Numbered from the stretch's first letter, positions 26,972 through 36,307 are shown. The stretch is 64,000 nucleotides of DNA from Aquamicrobium zhengzhouense (GCF_016124105.1 NZ_JADGMQ010000007.1:62001-126000); one strand, 5' to 3'. Made by a program: numbers and translations. The notes: generated from the letters alone by a model not told the origin.

Positions 26972-28980
26972 TCGACAATCCGCGCTTCGGCTTCGTCGAG
27001 TGGTTCCGCCCCGGAGAATACGAACGAACCGAGGCGATCCTGCCCGAGATCGTAGCATCCGGCGCCTCGTGGCTGAGAACGCATCTGTCGTGGGCGGAGT
27101 ATCTTTCGCCCGGTGGCGAGGAATGGTTCGACTGGCTGCTGCCGAAGCTGGCGGAAAACCTCGAAGTCCTCCCCTGTGTTCATTACACACCGCCCTCCCT
27201 GTCGAGAACGGGAAAGACTTCCGGCGCACCGCAGCGGCTGCAGGATTATGCCGATTTCATCGATCACGTCCTAACGCGTTACGGGAAGCACTTCCGGGAT
27301 ATTGAACTGTGGAACGAGCCGAACAATCTTCTCGATTGGGACTGGCGAGAGGACACGGACTTCAACCTCTTTTGCGAGATGGTAGGCGGGGCGGCCTATT
27401 GGGTGAAGAAGCGCGGATGGCGCGCGGTGCTGGGTGGTCCTTGCCCGTTCGATCCTTACTGGGTCGATCTGATGGGTGAACGCGGCGTCCTCGCCGAATG
27501 CGGTGCGGTCGGATTTCATGGTTTTCCCGGAACCTGGGACAGTGAAATGGGGAGCTGGGGTGGCTGGGATCTCCACCTTGGCGAAATGCGGAGGATCCTC
27601 GACCAGTACAATCCGGATGCCGAATTATGGGTCACGGAAACCGGCTACTCAACGTGGCGCAACGATGAGTTCCAGCAGGCAAGAAGGTTTGCGGCTGCGC
27701 TCGCCGTGCCAGCCGACCGCGTCTACTGGTATTCCTGGCGCGACGTTCCGCATGACGTTCCCGTGCAGGAAGGCTTCTGGTTCGACGCGAGGCATTATCA
27801 TCTGGGCGCGGTCGAAGCCGGCGGGCGCAAAAAGCTGCTCGCCCGTCTCCTGATCGACGGCGGGGTCAAGGAAGTTCAGGCCTTTTCTCAGATCGCCTCC
27901 CCCAGCCTCATCACTGGCGCATCTCCTGCACTGATCACCGGAGGCGCGGGCTTCATCGGCAGCAATCTGGCAGCATCGCTTCTCGCTGATGGCGAAGAGG
28001 TCATCATTCTCGATAATCTCTCACGGCCCGGCGTTCACGAGAACCTTGCATGGCTGAAGGACGAGTTCGGCGACCGGCTCCACCCCTTTCTTGCCGATAT
28101 CCGCGACCTTCCAATGATCGAGCCCGCCTTTGCCGACGCTTCCTCGGTGTTTCACCTTGCAGCGCAGACCGCCGTGACGACCAGCCTTGATCAGCCGATC
28201 GATGATTTTGAAGTCAATGCGCGTGGGACACTTAACGTGGTCGAGGCCGTGCGCCGCGCAGGAGGCCTTGCCCCCCTCATCTTCGCTTCGACCAACAAGG
28301 TCTATGGCTCGCTCGACGACCTTGAGATGATCGAGCTCGAGGATCGCTACATTCCGGCGGACGAGGCTACACGCAAGCATGGAATCGGCGAGGCGCGCCC
28401 CCTTGATCTTTGCACGCCCTATGGCTGCTCCAAGGGCACCGCCGATCAATATGTGCTCGACTATTCAAGGTCCTTTGGCCTGCGCTCTGCTGTGCTTCGC
28501 ATGAGCTGTATCTACGGGCCCCGCCAGTTCGGCACCGAAGATCAGGGCTGGGTTGCCCACTTCCTCATTCAGGCACTGAAGGGTGAACCGATCACCGTCT
28601 ATGGCGACGGCAAGCAGGTTCGCGATGTCCTTCACGTCAACGATGCGGTCGCAGCTTATCGGATGCTGAGAGCCCGGATCGCGGATGTGAACGGCGAGGC
28701 TTTCAATCTGGGAGGAGGGCCGGGGAACGCGGTCAGTCTCCAAACGGTGTTGCAGCAGATCGGCGTCCTCTCCAACCAGCGCCCGAAGCTGAACTTCGAC
28801 AACTGGCGCCAAGGGGATCAACCCTACTTCGTGGCTGATACGACCAAGCTGCGGGAGCGCATTGGCTGGCAGGCAAAGATCGGCTGGAAGGCAGGGCTGG
28901 CGGATCTTGCCGCGTGGCTTCGGGAACACCGCGACCTTGAGGGCAGCGCCGAACATTTTCGTGGGCGGGCGAGCGCATGA
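26968..28980 (+). CDS. glycoside hydrolase (clan GH-A-like) fused to nucleotide-sugar 2-epimerase
   Basis: A 670-residue two-enzyme protein. Residues about 1-315 look like a (beta/alpha)8 clan GH-A hydrolase: ELWNEPNN with the acid/base Glu and WVTETGY with the nucleophile Glu. Residues about 325-655 are an extended SDR closest in pattern to CDP-paratose (tyvelose) 2-epimerase: GGAGFIGSN, STNKVYG, YGCSKGTADQY and YGPRQFGTEDQGW. No signal peptide, so both act in the cytosol. The upstream gene overlaps by ATGA and the downstream one starts inside the stop. The frame is continuous through the junction, so this is a true fusion. Substrates unknown. Confidence 0.82.
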   Translation: MIDNPRFGFVEWFRPGEYERTEAILPEIVASGASWLRTHLSWAEYLSPGGEEWFDWLLPKLAENLEVLPCVHYTPPSLSRTGKTSGAPQRLQDYADFIDHVLTRYGKHFRDIELWNEPNNLLDWDWREDTDFNLFCEMVGGAAYWVKKRGWRAVLGGPCPFDPYWVDLMGERGVLAECGAVGFHGFPGTWDSEMGSWGGWDLHLGEMRRILDQYNPDAELWVTETGYSTWRNDEFQQARRFAAALAVPADRVYWYSWRDVPHDVPVQEGFWFDARHYHLGAVEAGGRKKLLARLLIDGGVKEVQAFSQIASPSLITGASPALITGGAGFIGSNLAASLLADGEEVIILDNLSRPGVHENLAWLKDEFGDRLHPFLADIRDLPMIEPAFADASSVFHLAAQTAVTTSLDQPIDDFEVNARGTLNVVEAVRRAGGLAPLIFASTNKVYGSLDDLEMIELEDRYIPADEATRKHGIGEARPLDLCTPYGCSKGTADQYVLDYSRSFGLRSAVLRMSCIYGPRQFGTEDQGWVAHFLIQALKGEPITVYGDGKQVRDVLHVNDAVAAYRMLRARIADVNGEAFNLGGGPGNAVSLQTVLQQIGVLSNQRPKLNFDNWRQGDQPYFVADTTKLRERIGWQAKIGWKAGLADLAAWLREHRDLEGSAEHFRGRASA

Positions 28981-30083
28981 TGATCGATGCCCGGCCACGT
29001 CGTATTCTGATGACTGTCGACGCAGTCGGAGGCGTCTGGCGCTACGCAATGGAGCTCGCTGCTTCGCTCAAGGCCGTGAATTACGAAACGCTGTTCGTCG
29101 GCTTCGGCCCCGAACCGAGCCCTGCGCAAAGACATGAGGCGGAATGCATCGGTGAGATCGTCTGGCAGAAGCAGCCGCTCGACTGGATGGCAGAGTCGGA
29201 GCATCAACTCGGTGGCGTCGGGGAAGTGCTTGAGACGCTTGCCGACACGCATCAGATCGACCTTCTTCACCTGAACCTGCCGTCTCAGGCAGCGCAGATC
29301 CGGTCAGGTCGCCGGATTGTCACCGTGTCGCATTCCTGTGTCGTGACCTGGTGGCAGGCAATGCGTTCAGAGCCATTGCCTGTCGATTGGCAGTGGAAGA
29401 GGGCACTCAACCAGAAGGGGTTTGAGGCGGCTGACGCGATCATCTCCCCAAGCGCGAGCCATGCGGCTCTCCTTCGTGCCTGTTACGAGATTGATGAGGT
29501 GTCGATCGTTCACAATGCGATGGCATGTGATCTGAACAGCGCGGCGAAAGAGCCCTATGCCTTTGCCGCAGGGCGCTGGTGGGATGAGAGCAAGAACGCC
29601 CGCATCCTCGATATGGCTGCGCCGCTGAGCCCATGGGAGATCAAGGTTGCAGGAAGCACGCGAAGCCCCTCGGGCGGAGAGGTTTTCCTGTCGAATGTCA
29701 CCCAGCTGGGCGAGCTTTCCCACGTCGAGCTTATCGATAAGCTGCGGCGCGCGGCTATCGTGGTTTCGCCGTCGATCTACGAGCCGTTCGGCCTTCTGGC
29801 CCTTGAAGGGGCGAGGGCAAGCGCAGCCCTCGTTTTGGCTGACATCCCGACTTACCGGGAATTATGGGCTGAGTGTGCTTTGTTTTTCGATCCGCATGAC
29901 GCGGATGCGCTGGCAACCGTTCTTGCCCGGCTCTCTCGGGATCGTGAGCTGCGCCAAGAGATGGGCCGCAGCGCTCTGGCGCGCTCCTTGACCTACAGCC
30001 CCGAGCGCCAAGCAGGCGCCATGGCGGCTCTTTACGAGAATCTGCTGGCGGAGGCAAAAAGCCCGATGGCGAGGAGAGCCTGA
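28977..30083 (+). CDS. family 4-type glycosyltransferase
   Basis: A 368-residue GT-B glycosyltransferase. The N-terminal half has a short Gly-rich loop (DAVGGVWRYAMEL) and the C-terminal half has SPSIYEPFGLLALEGARA, the EX7E donor-site motif of GT4 enzymes. It starts in the overlap with the fusion gene. It should transfer a sugar from a nucleotide donor made by the upstream enzymes. Confidence 0.85.
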   Translation: MMIDARPRRILMTVDAVGGVWRYAMELAASLKAVNYETLFVGFGPEPSPAQRHEAECIGEIVWQKQPLDWMAESEHQLGGVGEVLETLADTHQIDLLHLNLPSQAAQIRSGRRIVTVSHSCVVTWWQAMRSEPLPVDWQWKRALNQKGFEAADAIISPSASHAALLRACYEIDEVSIVHNAMACDLNSAAKEPYAFAAGRWWDESKNARILDMAAPLSPWEIKVAGSTRSPSGGEVFLSNVTQLGELSHVELIDKLRRAAIVVSPSIYEPFGLLALEGARASAALVLADIPTYRELWAECALFFDPHDADALATVLARLSRDRELRQEMGRSALARSLTYSPERQAGAMAALYENLLAEAKSPMARRA

Positions 30084-31216
30084 TGCGTTTCGTCTTCTAT
30101 ACCCACTCCCTCGTCTCCGACTGGAACCACGGCAACGCGCATTTCCTGCGCGGGATTATGCGCGAATTGATCGCGGAAGGGCATCAGGCAGTTGCGCTTG
30201 AACCAGCGAACAGCTGGAGCCGGGCCAATCTGGTCGCAAATGAAGGCAGGGAAGCCGAGCAGCGTTTTGCCGGTGACTTTCCGCAGCTTGAGGCGATCAC
30301 CTACGCCGAGAATTTCGATCATGACGCAGCTCTGGCTGACGCCGATGTCGTTGTTGTGCATGAATGGACCGACCCCGCCCTTGCCGCACGGATTGGGCTG
30401 ATGAGACGGCAGGGCGCCAGGTTCAAGCTGCTATTCCACGATACGCACCACCGCGCGGTCTCTGCCAATGCCGAGATCGCGGCGTTTGATCTGAGAGATT
30501 ATGACCTGGTTCTCGCCTTCGGTGAGGCGCTGCGGGAAGAATATTTGCGGGCTGGCTGGGGGCGTCAGGTGGTAACCTGGCACGAGGCGGCGGACACCGC
30601 TCTTTTCCGGCCCTTTGCGGATCCGGAGAAGGAGGGCGACCTTGTCTGGATCGGCAATTGGGGCGATGGCGAACGGACGCGCGAGATCAACCATTTCCTG
30701 ATCGAGCCGGTCAAAAAACTTGGCCTCACAGCAAAGATCCACGGCGTCCGCTACCCGGATGATGCCCTCGAAGCGTTGAAGGATGCCGGGATCACCTACG
30801 GCAGCTGGGTTGCCAATGCCGAGGTGCCGAAGGTGTTCTCAAGGTACCGGGCAACGGTCCATATCCCGCGCCGGCCCTATGTCGAATCTCTGCCCGGCAT
30901 TCCCACGATCCGCGTCTTTGAAGCGCTCGCATGCAGCATTCCTCTTGTTTCCGCGCCATGGCGCGACAGCGAGAGCCTGTTCCGACCCGGCACCGATTTT
31001 CTGGTTGCGAACAATGGAAGTGAGATGGAAGCGCAACTTGCGATGCTCCTCAATGAGCCTTCCGCCGCGCAGGAGATCGCGGCATCGGGGCTTGAGACCG
31101 TTCTTTCCCGTCACACGTGCCGCCACCGGGTGAAAGAGCTTTTGGGGCACCTCGCAACTCTCGGCTTGGTGCAGCCGCCATCCCGATCCCCAGCAACAAA
31201 GGAAGCTGCAGAATGA
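30083..31216 (+). CDS. CgeB-like glycosyltransferase (first of three)
   Basis: A 377-residue GT-B protein of the CgeB/spore-coat-type glycosyltransferase group. It starts YTHSLVSDWNHGNAHFLRG and ends with a donor-binding segment IPTIRVFEALACSIPLVSAPW. The start overlaps the previous stop by one base (TGATG). The two following genes encode relatives with the same N-terminal plan, suggesting successive sugar additions. Confidence 0.8.
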   Translation: MRFVFYTHSLVSDWNHGNAHFLRGIMRELIAEGHQAVALEPANSWSRANLVANEGREAEQRFAGDFPQLEAITYAENFDHDAALADADVVVVHEWTDPALAARIGLMRRQGARFKLLFHDTHHRAVSANAEIAAFDLRDYDLVLAFGEALREEYLRAGWGRQVVTWHEAADTALFRPFADPEKEGDLVWIGNWGDGERTREINHFLIEPVKKLGLTAKIHGVRYPDDALEALKDAGITYGSWVANAEVPKVFSRYRATVHIPRRPYVESLPGIPTIRVFEALACSIPLVSAPWRDSESLFRPGTDFLVANNGSEMEAQLAMLLNEPSAAQEIAASGLETVLSRHTCRHRVKELLGHLATLGLVQPPSRSPATKEAAE

Positions 31217-32307
31217 AGATCGCCTTCTATGGATCGAGCCTCCTTTCTTCCTATTGGAACGGGGCGGCGACCTATTATCGGGGCCTGCTGCATGCACTGT
31301 CGCGCCGCGGCTATCACATTACCTTCTACGAGCCTGACGTTTACGAGCGCCAGCAGAACCGCGACATGGATGAGCCGGACTGGTGCCGTGTGGTGGTTTA
31401 TCCCGGAACCTCAGCGGCTGTTCAGGCAGTGACCCGCCATGCGGCTGACGCAGATATCGTGGTTGTTGCCAGCGGCATAGGTTTTGAGGACGATACGATC
31501 CGCCGCCTCGTCTATGGCAATGCGCGGCCGGGTGCCGCGCGCATCTTCTGGGATGTCGATGCCCCGGCAACCTTGCAGCAACTGGCTGCAGAACCTGACC
31601 ATCAGCTTCATACGGATTTGCGTCAGATCGACATGGTCCTGACCTATGGCGGTGGTGAACCGGTCATTGAAGGATATCGGGCGTTCGGGGCGCGCGACTG
31701 CATCCCAATCTACAATGCGCTCGACCCGGATACGCATCACCCTGTGCCACCCACTGCACGTTTCAATGCCGACCTTTCCTTCCTCGGAAACCGCCTTCCC
31801 GACCGCGAGGCACGGGTCGATGAGTTTTTCTTCGAAGCCGCTCGCGCTGCGCCGCAGAAAGCATTCCTGCTTGGTGGCTCGGGATGGGGCGACAAGGTTA
31901 TGCCGCGCAATGTGCATCTGGTTGGCCACGTTCGAACGGTGGATCACAACGCGTTCAACGTCTCGCCGCTGGCGGTGCTCAATATCAACCGCGAAAGCAT
32001 GGCGAGGAACGGCTTTTCTCCTGCTACCCGCGTCTTTGAAGCGGCTGGCGCAGGAGCCTGCCTCATCACGGATGACTGGGTTGGGCTAGACCTGTTTCTG
32101 AAGGATGGGGAAGAAGTGTTCGCAGCGCGAGATGGCAAGGATGTTGCGGACATTCTGCAAGGTCTAACGCCAGATATTGCGCGAGCTGTCGGCCAAAAGG
32201 CGCTCGAACGCGTGCGTCGTGAACACACCTATGAGCAGCGGGCAGAGAAGGCTGACACGATCTTTCGTCGCTTCTTCGAAAAAGAGCGGGAGGTGGCCGT
32301 CGGATGA
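31213..32307 (+). CDS. CgeB-like glycosyltransferase (second of three)
   Basis: A 364-residue homologue of its neighbours. N-terminus YGSSLLSSYWNGAATYYRGLL, donor segment PATRVFEAAGAGACLITDDW followed by a G-x-D-L-F type end. Start ATG 31213 forms an ATGA overlap with the preceding gene; the open frame upstream is a shadow of that gene. Confidence 0.8.
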   Translation: MKIAFYGSSLLSSYWNGAATYYRGLLHALSRRGYHITFYEPDVYERQQNRDMDEPDWCRVVVYPGTSAAVQAVTRHAADADIVVVASGIGFEDDTIRRLVYGNARPGAARIFWDVDAPATLQQLAAEPDHQLHTDLRQIDMVLTYGGGEPVIEGYRAFGARDCIPIYNALDPDTHHPVPPTARFNADLSFLGNRLPDREARVDEFFFEAARAAPQKAFLLGGSGWGDKVMPRNVHLVGHVRTVDHNAFNVSPLAVLNINRESMARNGFSPATRVFEAAGAGACLITDDWVGLDLFLKDGEEVFAARDGKDVADILQGLTPDIARAVGQKALERVRREHTYEQRAEKADTIFRRFFEKEREVAVG

Positions 32308-33401
32308 GAAAGCGCCTCAAGCTCGTCTTTGTCGGGCTGTCCCTGTCATCGTCCTGGGGAAATGGTCACGCGACCACCTACCGTGCCTTGATCAAGGGTC
32401 TGAGGGCGCTGGGGCATGAGGTCGTGTTCCTCGAGCGCGACGTTGAGTGGTATGCGGCCCATCGCGACCTGCCTCATCCGGATTTTTGCACACTGACGCT
32501 GTACCGCGACGTTGATGAGTTGCGCCGCCTTCTGTCGGCACACCAGGATGCCGATGCCGTGATCGTCGGTTCATATGTTCCGGAAGGCGTGATGATCATT
32601 GACATGATCGCTGCCGAGAAGCCCGACATCTTCGGCTTCTACGACATTGACACGCCCGTGACGCTTGCAAAGCTTTCGCGAGGGGATGAGGAGTTCCTCG
32701 CGCGGCGGCAGGTTTCAATGTTCGATCTCTACTTTTCCTTCGCTGGCGGGCGCGCCCTTCAGCAACTGGAGCGAGATTTTGGGGCAGCAAAGGCTGTTCC
32801 TCTCTATTGCTCGGTGGACCCGGCACATTATTCTGCAACGGGCGACGCGGTTCATTGGGATCTTGGCTATCTTGGAACCTACACTCCGGACCGGCAGCCT
32901 GCCCTTGAACGTCTGCTGCTCGAGCCAGCCCGGCAATTGCCGCATCTGAATTTCGTTGTCGCCGGTCCTCAATATCCGGACGACATTGAATGGCCCGATA
33001 ATGTGGAGCGGATAGAGCATCTGCCTCCTTCGCAACACGCATCCTTCTATAGCCGCCAGCGCTTCACGCTGAACGTCACCCGTGCCGACATGATCGAGCT
33101 TGGGCACTCGCCCAGCGTCCGGCTGTTCGAGGCGGCAGCGTGCGGCGTACCGATCATCAGCGACCGGTGGGATGGGCTGGACGAATTGCTTCCCGACGGT
33201 GATGCAATCCTCATTGCCGACAGGGCCGATCAGGTGGTCGACGTACTCCAGCGCACCTCCGCAGAGCGCAGCAGGGAAATTGCCGAAACCGCGCGCAGCA
33301 TCGTTCTTGCAACGCATACAGGGGAAGGGCGTGCGCGCGAACTCACTGCTGCTATCGACGCCCTGCTGGACGAGCGAGGTTTGCAGAAACGCATCGCGTA
33401 A
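32304..33401 (+). CDS. CgeB-like glycosyltransferase (third of three)
   Basis: A 365-residue homologue. N-terminus VGLSLSSSWGNGHATTYRALI, donor segment SPSVRLFEAAACGVPIISDRW. Coupled by ATGA and last gene of the eight-gene plus-strand operon. It meets the uxs-like gene tail to tail with only three bases between. Confidence 0.8.
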   Translation: MRKRLKLVFVGLSLSSSWGNGHATTYRALIKGLRALGHEVVFLERDVEWYAAHRDLPHPDFCTLTLYRDVDELRRLLSAHQDADAVIVGSYVPEGVMIIDMIAAEKPDIFGFYDIDTPVTLAKLSRGDEEFLARRQVSMFDLYFSFAGGRALQQLERDFGAAKAVPLYCSVDPAHYSATGDAVHWDLGYLGTYTPDRQPALERLLLEPARQLPHLNFVVAGPQYPDDIEWPDNVERIEHLPPSQHASFYSRQRFTLNVTRADMIELGHSPSVRLFEAAACGVPIISDRWDGLDELLPDGDAILIADRADQVVDVLQRTSAERSREIAETARSIVLATHTGEGRARELTAAIDALLDERGLQKRIA

Positions 33402-33404
33402 CGC

Positions 33405-34376
33405 CTACGCGACTTCGCTTGCCTGCCGAAACCAGTTGATTGTCTGCGGCAGGCCTTGCTCCAGATGCACCTGCGGCTCCCAACCAAGGAGCTCTACAGC
33501 GCGCGTAATGTCAGGCCGACGCATGCGAGGATCGTCCTGAGGCAGCGGCATATGGACGATCGAGACATTCCGCTCGGTGTAACGCGCGACCAGTTTGACC
33601 AGTTCGTTGATGGTGAACTCACGCGGATTGCCAAGATTGACCGGGTGACCCGGATTTTCCGAGATGCGCAGGAGGCGGATCATGCCCTCGATCAGGTCGC
33701 TGACATAGCAGAAGGAGCGCGTCTGCTCCCCATCGCCATAGATTGTAAGCGCTTCACCGTTGAGGGCCTGGTTCACGAGATTGGAGACGATACGGCCATC
33801 ATCGGCCTGCATGCGCGGCCCGTAAGTGTTGAAGATGCGCACGATCCGCGCATCGACGCGACCTAGCCGCAGATAGTCGAAGCAAAGTGCTTCCGCCGCC
33901 CGCTTGCCCTCATCATAGCAGGCGCGTGGACCGGTGCAGTTGACGTGCCCGAGATAGGTTTCCTTCTGCGGATGAACCTCAGGGTCGCCATAGACCTCGC
34001 TGGTTGAAGCCTGCAAGAAGCGGGCGTCGTGCCGCTGCGCCAGATCCAGCAGATTGCGCGTGCCGAGCACGCTGGTCATCATGGTGTGGATCGGATCTGC
34101 CTGATAGCGGGGAGGCGATGCGGCGCAGGCCAGATTGATCACATCATCCAAAGGCTCTTCGACTTCCAGAACCTCGCATATGTCGTGCCGTACCAGGCGA
34201 AAGCGCGGATGATTGGCGAAGCTGATGATGTTGTTGCGCGAGCCGGTGAGGAAACTGTCGACGCAGATGACGCGGTCCCCTCGGTCAAGAAGCGCCTCGC
34301 AAAAGTGGGAGCCTAGAAAGCCCGCTCCGCCGGCCAGAAGTACCGTTCGTCGACCGCTCAGATCCTGAAAATTCAT
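33405..34376 (-). CDS. UDP-glucuronate decarboxylase-like (UDP-xylose synthase) SDR
   Basis: A 323-residue extended SDR with GGAGFLGSH, the NLACAASPPRYQ segment characteristic of UDP-glucuronate decarboxylases, the active-site YDEGKRAAE and RIFNTYGPRM. It converts UDP-glucuronate to UDP-xylose, which fits the ugd gene at the other end of the locus. Transcribed against the glycan operon from its own promoter. Confidence 0.88.
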   Translation of the reverse strand: MNFQDLSGRRTVLLAGGAGFLGSHFCEALLDRGDRVICVDSFLTGSRNNIISFANHPRFRLVRHDICEVLEVEEPLDDVINLACAASPPRYQADPIHTMMTSVLGTRNLLDLAQRHDARFLQASTSEVYGDPEVHPQKETYLGHVNCTGPRACYDEGKRAAEALCFDYLRLGRVDARIVRIFNTYGPRMQADDGRIVSNLVNQALNGEALTIYGDGEQTRSFCYVSDLIEGMIRLLRISENPGHPVNLGNPREFTINELVKLVARYTERNVSIVHMPLPQDDPRMRRPDITRAVELLGWEPQVHLEQGLPQTINWFRQASEVA

Positions 34377-34605
34377 CTAACGTCCGATCTCGTGTTGAAC
34401 ATGATGTTCCGAGGTCGAACCGCAGGGGCGGCGGAATGTTCCTCCCGCAATCTGAGGCAAACGCCACCGGCAGCTTTTCTGTTCGGGCCTTTGTATTGCC
34501 GCCGGAAAGGCAAGGAACAGCTACTTTCATATCAGTACATTGCTGATCAGCCCTTTCGCATTGCTTCTGTGTGTGCGAACTGTGCCAATCCACAAGGGCT
34601 TTCCC
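34377..34605 (+). promoter_or_regulatory. divergent intergenic region before the BLUF gene
   Basis: A 229-bp gap that must hold promoters for the uxs-like gene (minus) and the BLUF gene (plus). I see only short, weak inverted repeats, such as CTGATCAG near 34543, and no clear promoter boxes. Confidence 0.3.
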
Positions 34606-34938
34606 ATGCACGACAACTTGATTCGACTGAGCTACGTCTCGACCCTGCGCACCGTACTGCCCGCTGCCGAAATTGATGCGATGGTTGCTGATGCGGCCCG
34701 TTTCAACAAGGCGAACACTATCACCGGCTTGCTCGCTATCGACGGCCAGCGGATCTGCCAGATTCTGGAAGGCCCCGCCGAAGCGGTGGGTTCTCTCTAC
34801 GCGTCGATCGAGAAAGATGAACGCCATTATGGGGTGGCAAAGATCGTGCATCAGCCGATCGCAAAAACCTCGTTCGAGGACTGGGGAATGGTGAGACGCG
34901 ACATGGTCGATATCGCCATCTACGCGCTCTCAAGCTGA
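34606..34938 (+). CDS. stand-alone BLUF blue-light sensor protein
   Basis: A 110-residue single-domain flavin photoreceptor. All residues needed for the photocycle are present with AppA-like spacing: Tyr10 (LIRLSYVS), Asn34 (FNKANTITG) and Gln52 (CQILEGP), i.e. 24 and 18 residues apart as in AppA. A C-terminal DWGM segment carries the semi-conserved Trp/Met. ATG 34606 is chosen because AAGGG lies seven bases upstream and the BLUF core then begins at once. It has no output domain and probably acts through a partner protein. Confidence 0.9.
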   Translation: MHDNLIRLSYVSTLRTVLPAAEIDAMVADAARFNKANTITGLLAIDGQRICQILEGPAEAVGSLYASIEKDERHYGVAKIVHQPIAKTSFEDWGMVRRDMVDIAIYALSS

Positions 34939-35104
34939 CGCATCCGGGAGACGTCACATCCGCTGACGAGCGCTCTGAACTCCGACGTAATCCGGTCGAC
35001 GCCGGGAACATGCGCCTGCCATCTGCGCTTTAGAAATGTGCAGGCGCCGGCGCGAAAACGTTGCGCGCTTCGCTATCGATCCTGATCAAGAAGGAAACGG
35101 TGCG

Positions 35105-35602
35105 ATGAAAACAGCCAAGAACACCATATGCCTGTGGTTCGACAAGGAAGCTGAAGCGGCGGCCCGCTTCTATGTCAGTACGTTTCCTGACAGTTCTCTA
35201 GGTGCGGTCCACCGCGCGCCGAGCGACTTTCCGGCGGGAAAGGCAGGCGAGGTGCTGACGGTCGAATTCACCGTCGCCGGCATTCCCTGCATCGGCCTAA
35301 ACGGCGGTCCCATCTTCAAGCACAGCGAGGCCGTCTCGTTCCAGATCGCAACCGACGATCAGGAGGAAACGGATCGCTACTGGAACGCGATCGTCAACAA
35401 TGGTGGCGAGGAAAGTGTGTGTGGCTGGTGCAAGGATAGATGGGGAATTTCCTGGCAGATCACACCGCGCGCACTGACTGAGGCAATGGCGGCTGGAGGT
35501 GACGAGGCAAAGCGCGCCTTCGATGCGATGATGGACATGAAGAAGATCGATGTCGCCACGATCGAAGCCGCGCGTCGGGGCGAAGATATAAACGCGCCCT
35601 GA
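35105..35602 (+). CDS. VOC-superfamily PhnB-like protein
   Basis: A 165-residue protein of the PhnB/3-demethylubiquinone-type VOC family. It has the N-terminal CLWFDKEAEAAARFY strand-helix unit, FKHSEAVSFQI, and CGWCKDRWGISWQITP. ATG 35105 follows AAGGAA. Stand-alone gene; enzymatic role unknown, as for most PhnB-like proteins. Confidence 0.83.
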   Translation: MKTAKNTICLWFDKEAEAAARFYVSTFPDSSLGAVHRAPSDFPAGKAGEVLTVEFTVAGIPCIGLNGGPIFKHSEAVSFQIATDDQEETDRYWNAIVNNGGEESVCGWCKDRWGISWQITPRALTEAMAAGGDEAKRAFDAMMDMKKIDVATIEAARRGEDINAP

Positions 35603-35692
35603 AAGATCAGCGTTCAGGAGGGTTCCTGGAGCTGAATCTTCTGTCGATCGCTGCCGCCTGGGACAAAGCGGCAGCAATCGCTGGCTAATGAA

Positions 35693-36307
35693 TTAAGCGG
35701 CCAGAGCCAATTCTTTGGTGCGCTGCTGGGCTGCGGCGATGGCCTTTTCCGCTGCCTCGGCCCCAAAGGCGATGCCTTCGACATAGATGACTTCGATGTC
35801 GGTCATGCCCATGAAGCCGAGGACGGTCTTCAGATAGGGCACGGCGTGGTCCATGCTGGTCGCAGCGCCGCTGGAGTAGATGCCGCCGGCAGCAACGATG
35901 AGGTAGACCTTCTTGCCGCTTGCCAGTCCGATCGGACCTTCTTCAGTGTAGCGGAACGTCTGGCCGGCGCGCGCCACATTGTCGATCCAGCTTTTCAGCG
36001 TGGAGTAGATGTTGAAGTTGATGAGGCCGGTGCCGATGATAACCGTGTCAGCTGCCAGCAACTCTGAGACCAGAAGGTCGGAATGTTCGGCAGCAGCCTG
36101 TTCTTCGTTGGTGCGCTCTTCTGCAGGCTTGCGAATAGCTGCGGTGGTGACTTCGTCGAGATGGCGGATCGGTGACTTGCCAAGATCGCGGTGAACGATT
36201 GACGCGCCGCTGTTCGACTTCAGGCTCTCGGCAAGGTCGGTCGCGACCTTGGTGGAGACCGACTCATTGCCACGGGGGCTGGAGGTGATGAGCAAGATGG
36301 AGGACAT
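35693..36307 (-). CDS. azoR: FMN-dependent NADH-azoreductase
   Basis: A 204-residue flavodoxin-like quinone/azo reductase: ITSSPRGNESVST binds FMN phosphate and PLYN-type FNIYSTLKSWIDNVARAGQTF lies over the flavin. AAGGAAG precedes ATG 36307. It reduces quinones and azo compounds with NADH in the cytosol. A LysR-family regulator is encoded divergently 120 bp away and probably controls it. Confidence 0.9.
   Translation of the reverse strand: MSSILLITSSPRGNESVSTKVATDLAESLKSNSGASIVHRDLGKSPIRHLDEVTTAAIRKPAEERTNEEQAAAEHSDLLVSELLAADTVIIGTGLINFNIYSTLKSWIDNVARAGQTFRYTEEGPIGLASGKKVYLIVAAGGIYSSGAATSMDHAVPYLKTVLGFMGMTDIEVIYVEGIAFGAEAAEKAIAAAQQRTKELALAA

Noticed and set aside
34377-34605. possible riboswitch or small RNA
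   Set aside because: Only short, scattered inverted repeats; no known riboswitch core and no terminator.
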